A stretch of 40,760 nt of DNA, taken from NCBI RefSeq assembly GCF_000235745.1, contig NZ_AGSX01000066.1, positions 1-40,760 on the forward strand, read 5' to 3'. Position 1 is the first letter of the stretch. The number at the start of each line of letters is the position of its first letter. Of this stretch, positions 1 to 8,276 are shown in pieces. Made by a program: the position numbers and the translations under genes. The notes under the pieces were generated by a model. The model did no database searches and was not told where the DNA came from. It was given only the letters and a program-made list of their open reading frames with translations. This DNA is from Stutzerimonas stutzeri SDM-LAC (GTDB taxonomy: Bacteria; Pseudomonadota; Gammaproteobacteria; Pseudomonadales; Pseudomonadaceae).

Positions 1-228
1 ATACAGCGTCTAAACCCGCTGTCAACCACCTCTTTCAACCGCTTCCGATCAACCTGACCGAAGCCACCAACAGCGCAAAACCACCACCCTGTCAGCCCGG
101 CGCATTCTACTTGAATTTGCCGTCCGTGCAAGCCTTAATTTTTGCTAACTTCTTGATTTACAAGAGGTTTCGCCTAAGGCCTGCGCCGGAGAAGGTGCGC
201 ATTATAGGCACTCAGAATCTGGCGTCAA
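1..228 (-). promoter_or_regulatory. Tandem leftward sigma70-like promoters, probably of an rRNA operon beyond the left edge
   Basis: Read on the minus strand, three promoter-like motifs follow one another. The first has -35 TTGACG (223-228), a 16-base spacer and -10 TATAAT (201-206), followed by GCGC. The second has TTGCAC (126-131), 16 bases, TAGAAT (104-109), again followed by GCGCC. The third has TTGACA (20-25), with a -10 starting TAT that is cut by the window edge. Several strong promoters in series with GC-rich discriminators are the usual arrangement upstream of bacterial rRNA operons under stringent control. The rRNA itself is not in the window, so the target gene is inferred. Any other strongly expressed leftward stable-RNA gene is an alternative. 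Confidence 0.45.
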
Positions 229-590
229 CCGTTTTCTATCGCCTGGCTGGGCGTGCTCCTCCTCCACCTATATAGAAGATTGAAACAGAAGATTGAAACC
301 TTCTACGAACAAGCAATCTCTTTACGTAATCGGGGCCACGAGACACGTTTTTTACGTCCGGGTTCCCTAGCGGCTGCTTCCGACAAGTTAACTACCGCAC
401 ATCCCTGACTTACACCCCCCTTCGAAGGGTCGCTCCGTCGCCTTAGATGGAACCACTTCACAGTCATCCTCGGCCTTCCTGTCTAGGATTCGCACCTCAA
501 TGGCGTGCGGGCATTGCACGTAGTAAGTCGTTGCGCATGAAGCGCACCTGTAAAGCGAAGCGCTGACGCAGGCATCAACTGAGTCATGGA
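229..590. other. Intergenic region upstream of tssA
   Basis: No confident gene lies between the leftward promoters and tssA. It holds a perfect 13-base tandem duplication (274-286 and 287-299, AGAAGATTGAAAC) and a weak minus-strand reading frame (388-603, TTG start, 71 residues) that is rich in cysteine (CxxC near residue 20) but has no clear ribosome binding site and overlaps the tssA start. The tssA operon promoter should be here, but I see no convincing -35/-10 or -24/-12 pair on the plus strand. Confidence 0.4.
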
Positions 591-2153
591 ATGACGTTTT
601 CAAGCAAGCTAGCCGCCCACGTATTGGCGGTAGCGAAAGCTCCCATCACAGCTACCTGCTTCGCCGGCGACGATGTTCGCTATGCGGGAGAGTACGAGTT
701 CTTAGAGCAGGAGCTTGGCAAGGCAGCGTCGCTGCACGCCGCCGGCTCCGTTGACTGGGAATCCGTTCGGGTCGGGAGCGAAAGCCTGCTAAGCACCCAG
801 ACAAAGGATCTGCGTATTGCGGCTTGGCTGACTTGGAGCCTGTATCAGCGTGATTCGTTTCTCGGATTGCATGCTGGCCTGTCCATGCTCGGCTTCTTCT
901 GTCGCGACCATTGGGACGATATCCACCCACGCAAGGACCGCACTCGTACCGCTGCGATCACCTGGCTGGTCCCACGCATGGAACAGGTGCTCGCCGACCA
1001 TGTGCCGATGGGCGAACAGCTCCCACTGTTCGAGCAAATCGCGGTCGAGCTGCGCAGCCTCGAAGGCTGCCTGGCGGCGAAGCTAGGACCACAGGCGCCT
1101 CTCCTATTGCCTCTATGCCGCCGGCTCGAGGAAATGGTCAAACGAGCCGGCGCTGCGCATCCGCAGCCAGGAGCTGTCGGTGCAGCTATAGCCCAGGTCA
1201 AGCAGGTAGCGGCGCAGGTATTCACGGCCACAACCCCAGTCGAGCACGAGAAAGACGCCCACAAGAGCCTGCGCAGCTTGCAGGATCAAGCCCGACCACT
1301 TTGCGGCTGGTGGCTCAAGCAGAAAGCCACCGACCTCAAGCCGCTACGGCTGGCTCGCACCCTGCTTTGGCTGTCCATCGATAGCCTTCCCGAACGCAAC
1401 GCCGAGCAGATCACAGCGCTACGCGGCATTCCAGCAGACAAGCTAGCCGGCTATCGCGAACGCTTCTCTCAAGGACTTTACGCCGACCTGCTGGCCGACC
1501 TAGAAGCCAGCATTGCCCGCGCGCCGTTCTGGCTCGACGGTCAGCGTCTAGCCTGGGAATGCTTGAGCGAGCTGGACGCCGAACAGGCGATGCGCGAGGT
1601 TGAGATTCAGCTCGCCCTGTTCCTGCAGCGCATGCCAGGCCTCGACGAATTGCGATTTCACGACGGCGCTCCGTTCGCCGACACCGAAACCCGCGCCTGG
1701 ATCAGCGCCAATGTGATGCCTCATGTGCAGCCGGCGCAGACCGTAAGTGAATCGCACGCCAACCACGGCGGAGCCACACTCGTATGGGAAGAGGCGCTGC
1801 AGGAAGTGCTCCCACAGTTGCGCAAAGACGGCCTCAAAAGCGCGGTACAGAAGCTCAAGATAGGCCTCAACCAAGCCCGCGGCGGGCGCGAACGCTTCTT
1901 CTGGCAACTGACCCTGGCCCGCTTGTGCTTCCAGGCCAAAAAATACGACCTGGCCAAGACCCAACTTGAATCCCTCGATCAGACGCTGCAGGCCTCAGGC
2001 CTCGGCGACTGGGAACCCGATCTCGCCCTCGAGGTGCTGCGTCTGTTGCATAGCTGCTGCGAGCTGCTGCCGCAGAACCACGCCGTGCGTGAAAGCAAGG
2101 ATGAGATTTACCGCAGGCTGTGCCACCTCGATCTCGAAGTGGTACTCGATTAG
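591..2153 (+). CDS. tssA: TssA, T6SS baseplate and tail-assembly chaperone (ImpA_N/VasJ type)
   Basis: 520 residues. The N-terminal third (about residues 10-140) is an ImpA_N domain, with the family-typical stretch around GEYEFLEQEL and the VDWESV and WLTWSLYQRD segments. The C-terminal part (about 390-520) resembles the VasJ-type end, with repeated WEEALQEVLPQLRKDG-like helices. TssA initiates baseplate and sheath assembly and follows the distal end during tail growth. ATG 591 is chosen because the N-terminus aligns with the usual TssA start; its ribosome binding site is poor (only GGA just upstream). It is the first gene of the core operon, followed 33 bases later by tssB, as hsiA2 precedes hsiB2 in the P. 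aeruginosa HSI-II locus. Confidence 0.93.
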   Translation: MTFSSKLAAHVLAVAKAPITATCFAGDDVRYAGEYEFLEQELGKAASLHAAGSVDWESVRVGSESLLSTQTKDLRIAAWLTWSLYQRDSFLGLHAGLSMLGFFCRDHWDDIHPRKDRTRTAAITWLVPRMEQVLADHVPMGEQLPLFEQIAVELRSLEGCLAAKLGPQAPLLLPLCRRLEEMVKRAGAAHPQPGAVGAAIAQVKQVAAQVFTATTPVEHEKDAHKSLRSLQDQARPLCGWWLKQKATDLKPLRLARTLLWLSIDSLPERNAEQITALRGIPADKLAGYRERFSQGLYADLLADLEASIARAPFWLDGQRLAWECLSELDAEQAMREVEIQLALFLQRMPGLDELRFHDGAPFADTETRAWISANVMPHVQPAQTVSESHANHGGATLVWEEALQEVLPQLRKDGLKSAVQKLKIGLNQARGGRERFFWQLTLARLCFQAKKYDLAKTQLESLDQTLQASGLGDWEPDLALEVLRLLHSCCELLPQNHAVRESKDEIYRRLCHLDLEVVLD

Positions 2154-2186
2154 GCCCCCGGGCCGTAAATGCAAAGGAGAAGACCC

Positions 2187-2693
2187 ATGGCCAAAGAAGG
2201 CTCGGTAGCCCCAAAAGAACGCATCAATGTCACCTTTAAGCCCTCGACCGGCGGCGCTCAGGAAGAGCTGGAGCTCCCATTGAAATTGATGGTGCTCGGC
2301 GACTTCACTCAGCGCCCTGACGATCGCAAGATCGAAGACCGCAAGCCGATCGCCATCGACAAGAACAGCTTCGACGAAGTCTTGGCCAAGCAGGAGCTGA
2401 ACCTCACCTTCTCGGTGCCAAACCGCCTGCAGGATGAACCCACCGACGAAGAGCTGGCCGTGCAGCTGAACATCAACTCGATGAAGGACTTCAACCCGGC
2501 CAACCTGGTCGAGCAGGTTCCGGAACTGAAGAAGCTGATGGAACTGCGCGACGCGCTGGTCGCCCTCAAAGGCCCGCTGGGTAACGCGCCGGCCTTCCGC
2601 AAAGCGATCGAAAGCGTGCTGGCCGATGACGTCTCGCGCGACCGCGTACTCGGTGAGCTGGGCCTCGCCGCGAAAGAACAACTGGACGCCTGA
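2187..2693 (+). CDS. tssB: TssB, small sheath subunit (VipA/HsiB)
   Basis: 168 residues, the normal length. It carries the conserved beginning (KERINVTFKP), the LPLKLMVLGDF strand and the DRKPIAIDKNSFDEVL segment of the VipA family. With TssC it makes the contractile sheath around the Hcp tube in the cytoplasm. The open frame reaches back to 2169, but ATG 2187 is chosen because AAAGGAG lies seven bases before it and the family N-terminus begins there. The C-terminal helix region (about 105-165) is the part that in this family presents the ClpV-related contacts. tssC follows after 26 bases. Confidence 0.96.
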   Translation: MAKEGSVAPKERINVTFKPSTGGAQEELELPLKLMVLGDFTQRPDDRKIEDRKPIAIDKNSFDEVLAKQELNLTFSVPNRLQDEPTDEELAVQLNINSMKDFNPANLVEQVPELKKLMELRDALVALKGPLGNAPAFRKAIESVLADDVSRDRVLGELGLAAKEQLDA

Positions 2694-2719
2694 ATCTCCC
2701 GACAAGGAAAGCCAACACA

Positions 2720-4198
2720 ATGAGCACCAATGCAGCAGCCGTCGAAAGCGGCAAAAACCTCGCCGAGGTCGGCATCCTCGACCGCATCATCGCCGAAACC
2801 AAACTGACTCCCGATGACGAGGCTTATGACATCGCCAAGCGCGGTGTGTCGGCTTTCATCGAAGAACTGCTAAAGCCACAGAACGAGCACGAGCCCGTCA
2901 AAAAGGCCATGGTCGACCGTATGATCGCGGAAATCGACGCCAAGCTCAGCCGTCAAATGGACGAGATTCTCCACCACCAGCAATTCCAGGCGCTGGAATC
3001 CTCCTGGCGCGGCCTCAAGCTGCTGGTCGATCGCACCAACTTTCGCGAGAACATCAAGCTTGAGGTTCTCAACGCGTCCAAGCAGGACTTGCTCGACGAT
3101 TTCGAAGACAGCCCGGAAGTCGTTCAATCCGGCCTGTACAAGCACGTCTACACCGCTGAGTACGGCCAGTTTGGTGGCCAGCCGGTCGGCGCGCTGATCG
3201 CCAACTACTTCTTCGATCCGAGCGCGCCCGACATCAAGACCATGCAGTACGTCGCATCGGTCGCCAGCATGTCTCACGCGCCGTTCATCGCCGCAGCCGG
3301 CCCGAAGTTCTTCGGCCTGGAAAGCTTCACGGGTCTGCCGGACCTCAAGGACCTCAAGGACCACTTCGAAGGTCCGCAGTTCGCCAAATGGCAAAGCTTC
3401 CGCGAGCAGGAAGATGCCCGCTACGTCGGCCTGACAGTTCCACGCTTCCTGCTGCGTAATCCCTATGACCCGGAAGACAACCCGGTCAAATCCTTCGTTT
3501 ACAAGGAAAACGTGGCTAACAGCCACGAGCACTACCTGTGGGGCAACACTGCCTACACCTTCGCCAGCCGTCTGACCGACAGCTTCGCCAAGTTCCGCTG
3601 GTGTCCGAACATCATCGGTCCACAGAGCGGTGGCGCGGTGGAGGACCTTCCCCTGCACCATTTTGAAAGCATGGGCGAGATCGAAACCAAGATCCCAACT
3701 GAGGTCCTGGTCTCCGACCGTCGTGAATACGAACTGGCCGAAGAAGGCTTTATCGCCCTGACCATGCGCAAGGGCAGCGATAACGCCGCCTTCTTCTCGG
3801 CCAACTCGGCGCAGAAGCCTAAATTCTTCGGCAACAGCGAAGAAGGCAAGAACGCTGAGCTCAACTACAAACTCGGCACCCAGCTGCCTTACCTGTTCAT
3901 CGTCAACCGCCTGGCGCACTACCTCAAGGTGCTGCAGCGCGAGCAGATCGGCGCCTGGAAAGAGCGCACCGACCTGGAGCTGGAACTGAACAAGTGGATC
4001 CGCCAGTACGTGGCCGACCAGGAGAACCCAAGCTCCGAAGTTCGCAGCCGTCGTCCGTTGCGCGCCGCGCAGGTCGTCGTCAGCGATGTCGACGGTGAGC
4101 CGGGCTGGTACCGCATCAGCCTGAACGTGCGCCCGCACTTCAAGTACATGGGTGCCGATTTCACCCTGTCGCTGGTTGGCAAGCTGGACAAGGAATAA
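2720..4198 (+). CDS. tssC: TssC, large sheath subunit (VipB/HsiC)
   Basis: 492 residues, the usual family size. Recognisable blocks are LESSWRGLKLLVDRTNF (about residue 92), the GQPVGALIANYFFD region, the MSHAPFIAAAGPKFFG block, and the C-terminal RPLRAAQVVV and VRPHFKYMGADFTLSLVGKLD end that closes the protein in nearly all members. It forms the bulk of the contractile sheath with TssB. ATG 2720 has AAGGAAAG upstream. The gap to tssE is only six bases, so the two are co-translated. A 490-codon open frame on the opposite strand is a composition artefact of this GC-rich gene. Confidence 0.97.
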   Translation: MSTNAAAVESGKNLAEVGILDRIIAETKLTPDDEAYDIAKRGVSAFIEELLKPQNEHEPVKKAMVDRMIAEIDAKLSRQMDEILHHQQFQALESSWRGLKLLVDRTNFRENIKLEVLNASKQDLLDDFEDSPEVVQSGLYKHVYTAEYGQFGGQPVGALIANYFFDPSAPDIKTMQYVASVASMSHAPFIAAAGPKFFGLESFTGLPDLKDLKDHFEGPQFAKWQSFREQEDARYVGLTVPRFLLRNPYDPEDNPVKSFVYKENVANSHEHYLWGNTAYTFASRLTDSFAKFRWCPNIIGPQSGGAVEDLPLHHFESMGEIETKIPTEVLVSDRREYELAEEGFIALTMRKGSDNAAFFSANSAQKPKFFGNSEEGKNAELNYKLGTQLPYLFIVNRLAHYLKVLQREQIGAWKERTDLELELNKWIRQYVADQENPSSEVRSRRPLRAAQVVVSDVDGEPGWYRISLNVRPHFKYMGADFTLSLVGKLDKE

Positions 4199-4204
4199 GC
4201 ATCC

Positions 4205-4609
4205 ATGGCCTACGGCAGCCTGTTCGAACGCCTCGGCGGCGACGCCGACAAGCGCGCCGGCTGGAGCCGCGAAGTCGCGGCAATGGCTTCGGTGGCTGCC
4301 CATCTGGCCAAAATGCTCAGCACTCGGGCGGGCAGCGTGCAAACGTTGCCCGACTACGGGTTGCCCGATTTGAACGATATGCGCCTGTCATTGCACGACT
4401 CGCTGCAGCAGGCGCGTATTGCCATCGAACGTTTTATCGAGGCGTACGAACCGCGTTTGAGCGAGGTCCGGGTGCTATCCCTGCCCCGCGACCACGACCC
4501 ACTGAGCTTGTCTTTTGCCATCGAAGGCCTGCTGGAAGTCGACGGTTTCAAGCGTCACGTGAGTTTCTCCGCGAGCCTGGATGGCAGCGGACAAGTAAAA
4601 GTCCACTAA
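4205..4609 (+). CDS. tssE: TssE, gp25-like baseplate wedge protein
   Basis: 134 residues. The start (SLFERL) and the middle segment YGLPDLNDM, followed by a SLHDSLQQARIAIERFIEAYEPRL helix, are diagnostic of the phage gp25-like TssE family. The C-terminal strands (LSFAIEGLLEVDG) complete the fold. TssE is a baseplate wedge component, next to TssF and TssG. In P. aeruginosa HSI-II the tssE gene is followed directly by tssF; here a PAAR effector and a lipoprotein gene sit between them, so this junction carries a cargo insertion. Confidence 0.93.
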   Translation: MAYGSLFERLGGDADKRAGWSREVAAMASVAAHLAKMLSTRAGSVQTLPDYGLPDLNDMRLSLHDSLQQARIAIERFIEAYEPRLSEVRVLSLPRDHDPLSLSFAIEGLLEVDGFKRHVSFSASLDGSGQVKVH

Positions 4610-4619
4610 GGAGAGCCTG

Positions 4620-6083
4620 ATGTCCGGTCAACCCGCAGCCCGTTTGGGCGACCCCACCGATTGCCCGAAAAAGGGCCACGGCACTAACCCGATCGCGGCT
4701 GGCTCTCCTGACGTGCTATTTGATGGCATGCCCGCCGCGCGCATGGGCGACGCCTCCGCCTGCGGCGGTGCGCTGTCGGGCAGCGTAATCCCGACCGTGC
4801 TGATCAATGGCAAACCGGCCACCACCATCGGCACCGTGGGCAGCCACGGGAATGTGGTGGCGGCGGGGTCCGGAACGGTATTGATTGGCCTCAATGGGGG
4901 TGGCGCAACCATCGGCCCGGTCGGGCCAGTGTCTTTTGTAGCGGGTGCCGTAGCCGCTCTCGCTGACGCACTAATCCCAAGCGCCGAAGCGGCCAAGCAG
5001 AACAGCGAGGCGCTGGATTATCGATTGGAGTTGAAATCAGGCGGTAATCGCATCCTGACTCCATTGGAAATTCCTGACTACGACGAGCTAGCCCGCGGCA
5101 TCACGAAGAATCTGGAAACTATCGATTTTCTGGTCAGCAACCGCGAGCAGCCCGCCGATAGCCTAACCCTGGAGGTACTGGACGGCAGCACGCTGATCTA
5201 CGCCGAGGCCGATACCTCCAAGCTGCTGCCCACCGGCGAACACCCGTGGCAATGGGATGGCTACAGCTTGGCCGGCGTCCTTGATACCAAGGTGCTCAAG
5301 AGTGCCGCGCTCAAGGTGCGGCTGATTGCAGTAAAGGGCGGCGTACAGCAGATTGTGGACATGCCATTAGCAAATGAAAGCGAAGAGGTGGATTGGGTCG
5401 ATGTACGGATTGATCGAAACGCCGCAACGGCACAGATTGACGTCCGCCCCAGTTTCTCCGACGGAGGCGTCAGCGGCCGAAACACCAGCCTCACCGCCAA
5501 GACCTACGAGCAGTTGAAGACCATGGCCAAAGCCGGCATCGAGCACTACTGGTCTCGCAACGGCAGTCGGCCGAATGGCATTGGCGCCCCAATTAGAACG
5601 ACAAACGGGGAAATAGAAATAACCGTCATCGCGGACGTCAATGGCCGCCCCAGCGCCAGGGATTTCCCTCTGATCGAAAAACTGGACGCCAACTTCGGCC
5701 GCTCCACCAGCTTCGCCATGTTCAAGAAGATCTATCACAACGCCGGATTCTGGGATGCCGCTCGCTATCCGACCGGTTTCGCCGATGGCCACTTCGAACA
5801 TACCGCCGCCCATGAGTTCGGCCACTTGGTGCTGAACGACTATGGCGATGGCGGGCTGATTCCGGAGTACTCCTGGAGCCACAAGCAAACCTCCAGCGTT
5901 CTCACCCAATCCCCGAACGACAACCATCCGGTTCCCGGCAACGGTGAAATCGATGTGATGCATTACCACTCCGACTATCCACGCGGCCCCCAGGGGTACC
6001 AGGACTACTGGAGCCGCTCGGTAGCCTCCGAGCAAGACGTCAAGGGCCTGCTGTGGCTCTCCCGGGTACGTTTCAATGACTAA
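4620..6083 (+). CDS. PAAR-domain effector with C-terminal zinc metallopeptidase (HExxH) domain
   Basis: 487 residues. Residues 1 to about 95 are a PAAR spike-tip domain: ARLGDPTDC, then a second AARMGDASACGG repeat and a GKPATTIGTVGSHG block. A short hydrophobic alanine-rich segment (about 104-120) links it to a middle beta-rich domain (about 130-280). The C-terminal domain (about 290-487) contains HEFGH at 398-402, a HExxH zincin signature, followed by SWSH with His421 as a possible further ligand and a conserved-looking GEIDVMHYHSD. The PAAR part should sit on the VgrG tip; the enzyme part would be delivered to the target cell, probably the periplasm since the partner gene encodes a lipoprotein. 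Proteolysis and the third zinc ligand are inferred; the substrate is unknown. It overlaps the next gene by eight bases. Confidence 0.82.
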   Translation: MSGQPAARLGDPTDCPKKGHGTNPIAAGSPDVLFDGMPAARMGDASACGGALSGSVIPTVLINGKPATTIGTVGSHGNVVAAGSGTVLIGLNGGGATIGPVGPVSFVAGAVAALADALIPSAEAAKQNSEALDYRLELKSGGNRILTPLEIPDYDELARGITKNLETIDFLVSNREQPADSLTLEVLDGSTLIYAEADTSKLLPTGEHPWQWDGYSLAGVLDTKVLKSAALKVRLIAVKGGVQQIVDMPLANESEEVDWVDVRIDRNAATAQIDVRPSFSDGGVSGRNTSLTAKTYEQLKTMAKAGIEHYWSRNGSRPNGIGAPIRTTNGEIEITVIADVNGRPSARDFPLIEKLDANFGRSTSFAMFKKIYHNAGFWDAARYPTGFADGHFEHTAAHEFGHLVLNDYGDGGLIPEYSWSHKQTSSVLTQSPNDNHPVPGNGEIDVMHYHSDYPRGPQGYQDYWSRSVASEQDVKGLLWLSRVRFND

Positions 6084-6474
6084 AACTATCGCTTTCCTAT
6101 TCGCGTCTTTGCTGGCCGGCTGCAGTGCTCAGACCAAAACCGTATTTATCGCAGACTTCGAAAATGCCTGTTCCTTCCCGGTCCAGGTCCGGGTTCAGGA
6201 TTATTCCAACGCCAAGGGCAGCGGCGTACAGAATCAATACCTGGAGCCTGGACGCGTCGCGGAAGTGCTCTCCTACATATCCTTCGGAGACGACCTGGAG
6301 AGCAGCTTTCCCGCCACGTATCGCTTGACCCTCTCGGCCAACGGCTCCCAGCGTTCGCTCAACAAGCAGCAGTTTCTCGCGCAACTGAAGCGGTCCGACT
6401 ACCAGCGAAAGGGCAACGCCATACATACCTGGGCGATCAGGGATGCCTCGTTGTGCCCACGAACAGCTCCATAG
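6076..6474 (+). CDS. Putative lipoprotein, likely immunity protein for the PAAR metallopeptidase
   Basis: 132 residues. Short signal sequence with a lipobox ending LLAGC (Cys15), followed by Ser, which predicts export and lipidation. The mature part is a small beta-rich domain with two further cysteines (in ENAC and ASLC) that could form a disulfide. I do not recognise a named family. It overlaps the 3' end of the PAAR-metallopeptidase gene by eight bases and precedes tssF by 11 bases, so it is co-transcribed with both. Position and periplasmic location are what is expected of an immunity protein; this role is inferred from context only. Accessory protease inhibitor-like function is the natural guess, not something visible in the sequence. 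Confidence 0.7.
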   Translation: MTKTIAFLFASLLAGCSAQTKTVFIADFENACSFPVQVRVQDYSNAKGSGVQNQYLEPGRVAEVLSYISFGDDLESSFPATYRLTLSANGSQRSLNKQQFLAQLKRSDYQRKGNAIHTWAIRDASLCPRTAP

Positions 6475-6485
6475 GTAGAACCTCG

Positions 6486-8276
6486 ATGTCCTTCAACCAC
6501 TACTACCAGAGCGAACTCACCGCCCTGCGCCAACTCGGCAAGCGCTTCGCCGAGCGCAGCCCTGCGCTAGCGCCGTTTCTGGGACAAGCGGGGCGCGACC
6601 CGGATGTCGAACGGCTGCTGGAAGGCTTTGCCTTCCTCACTGGCCGGCTGCGGCAAAAGCTCGACGACGAGCTGCCGGAGCTGACTCACTCACTGATGCA
6701 CCTGCTTTGGCCAAACTACATGCGCCCGCTGCCGGCGTTCAGCATGTTGCAGTTCGACCCGGTCAAACGCCCAGGGCCCGCACTCATGGTGCCGCGCAAT
6801 ACACCGGTCGAGTCCAAGCCGATCCAGGGCGTTACCTGCCGTTTTCGCACCGCCTACGCCACGGAAGTTCTACCGTTGGCGCTCGACGGCCTGGATTATT
6901 CGGTTAAGGGCGGCGGCGCTCTGCTCAGTCTTCGCCTGCAGATGACGGCCGACGGTCATCTCGGCGAATTGAACCTCAAACAGCTGCGCCTTCATCTCGC
7001 CGGCGAGCGTTATATCAGCCAGATGCTTTACCTGAGCCTGCTGCGCAATGTGGCCGGCGTGCAGCTGGTCGCGTTGGATGCCAATGGCAAACCTTTCACC
7101 GACGGGTTCGGCATGCCTCTGCCCGCCCTCAATATCGATCCGTCAAAGCTGCAACCGGTAGGCTTTGCTGAAGACCAGGCGTTGATTCCCTACCCACTCA
7201 ATACCTTCCGCGGTTATCGCTACTTGCAGGAATATTTCGCCTTTCAGGAGAAATTCCTGTTTGTCGACCTGCAAGGTCTGGATGCAGTCAAGCGCCTGCC
7301 GCAAGAAGTGCTGGAGCAGGCTCGCGGCTTCGAATTGCGCTTCGACATACACAAGGCCGGCGTGCAGCGCATCCGCCCGACCCTGGAAAACGTACGGCTG
7401 TATTGCACGCCGGTGGTCAATCTGTTCGAGCACGATGCGATCCCAATTCGCCTGGATGGCAAGCAGGATCAGTATCTGTTGATGCCATCGGAGCTGGACA
7501 GCAATCAGTGCGGCGTCTTCTCGGTCGACCGCGTCACCGGCTGGAAGCCCGGCGGCATGGGCTATGAAGAATACGTGCCCTTCGAATCGTTCGAGCATGA
7601 TCCAAGCTTCGATGTCCCCGTGGCGCGCCCGCATTACAGCGTGCGCCAGCAGCCTTCGATGCTCGGCGATGGGCTCGAGACATACCTGAGCTTTGGCCTG
7701 CGTAACCTCGATCAGCACGAGACGCTGTCCATCGAGCTGACCTGCACGAACCAGAACCTGCCGCGCCAGCTGCGTCTCGGCGATATCTGCCTGCCCAGCG
7801 AAGACACGCCGGAGTTTTTGACCTTTCGCAACATCAGCGCCGTGACGCCGAGTTACGCGCCACCGTTGCACCGCGACTTCCTCTGGAAGTTGATCAGCAA
7901 CATGTCACTGAACTACCTGTCGCTGGCCAACGTCGAGGCGCTCAAGGTCATCCTTGAAACCTACGACCTGCCGCGCTACTACGACCAGCACGCCGAAAAG
8001 GTCAGCAAGCGACTGCTGGGCGGCCTCAAGCAGATCGGGCACCAACATGTCGATCGGCTGCACCGCGGTCTGCCGGTGCGCGGTGTGCGTACCGAGCTGG
8101 TGATGGACCCCGAGGGCTATCTGGGCGAAGGCGATCTGTTCCTTTTCGCTTCGATACTCAATGAATTCTTTGCCTTGTACGCCAGCCTCAACTCGTATCA
8201 CGAGCTGCGCGTCAGGAGCACACAAGGAGAGGTGTACCAATGGACGCCGCGCATGGGGCAGCAACCCCTGCTCTAA
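6486..8276 (+). CDS. tssF: TssF, baseplate component (VasA/ImpG)
   Basis: 596 residues, normal length. The beginning NHYYQSELTALRQLGKRFAE and the following RDPDVERLLEGFAFLTGRLRQKLDDE block are the hallmark of the VasA/ImpG family, and the end carries the expected LNEFFALYASLNSYHEL segment. TssF and TssG form the wedge heterotrimer of the baseplate. ATG 6486 is chosen rather than an upstream in-frame ATG (6453) because the family N-terminus starts with the Met-Ser-Phe-Asn-His-Tyr motif and because 6453 lies inside the preceding gene. Its ribosome binding site is weak, so translation may depend on coupling. tssG starts 37 bases before its stop. Confidence 0.95.
   Translation: MSFNHYYQSELTALRQLGKRFAERSPALAPFLGQAGRDPDVERLLEGFAFLTGRLRQKLDDELPELTHSLMHLLWPNYMRPLPAFSMLQFDPVKRPGPALMVPRNTPVESKPIQGVTCRFRTAYATEVLPLALDGLDYSVKGGGALLSLRLQMTADGHLGELNLKQLRLHLAGERYISQMLYLSLLRNVAGVQLVALDANGKPFTDGFGMPLPALNIDPSKLQPVGFAEDQALIPYPLNTFRGYRYLQEYFAFQEKFLFVDLQGLDAVKRLPQEVLEQARGFELRFDIHKAGVQRIRPTLENVRLYCTPVVNLFEHDAIPIRLDGKQDQYLLMPSELDSNQCGVFSVDRVTGWKPGGMGYEEYVPFESFEHDPSFDVPVARPHYSVRQQPSMLGDGLETYLSFGLRNLDQHETLSIELTCTNQNLPRQLRLGDICLPSEDTPEFLTFRNISAVTPSYAPPLHRDFLWKLISNMSLNYLSLANVEALKVILETYDLPRYYDQHAEKVSKRLLGGLKQIGHQHVDRLHRGLPVRGVRTELVMDPEGYLGEGDLFLFASILNEFFALYASLNSYHELRVRSTQGEVYQWTPRMGQQPLL

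Noticed and set aside
274-299. Tandem repeat considered as start of a CRISPR array
   Set aside because: Two adjacent 13-base copies without spacers and no cas gene in the window.
501-519. Sigma54-like TGGC...TTGCA sequence upstream of tssA
   Set aside because: The GG to GC distance is two bases too long for a -24/-12 promoter.
388-603. Cysteine-rich 71-residue frame on the minus strand with a CxxC motif
   Set aside because: TTG start without ribosome binding site, start inside tssA, no family recognised; kept only as a note in the intergenic entry.
2870-4342. 490-codon open frame antisense to tssC
   Set aside because: Lies opposite a highly conserved gene; long antisense frames are common in GC-rich coding sequence and the product is low-complexity Val/Ala/Leu text.
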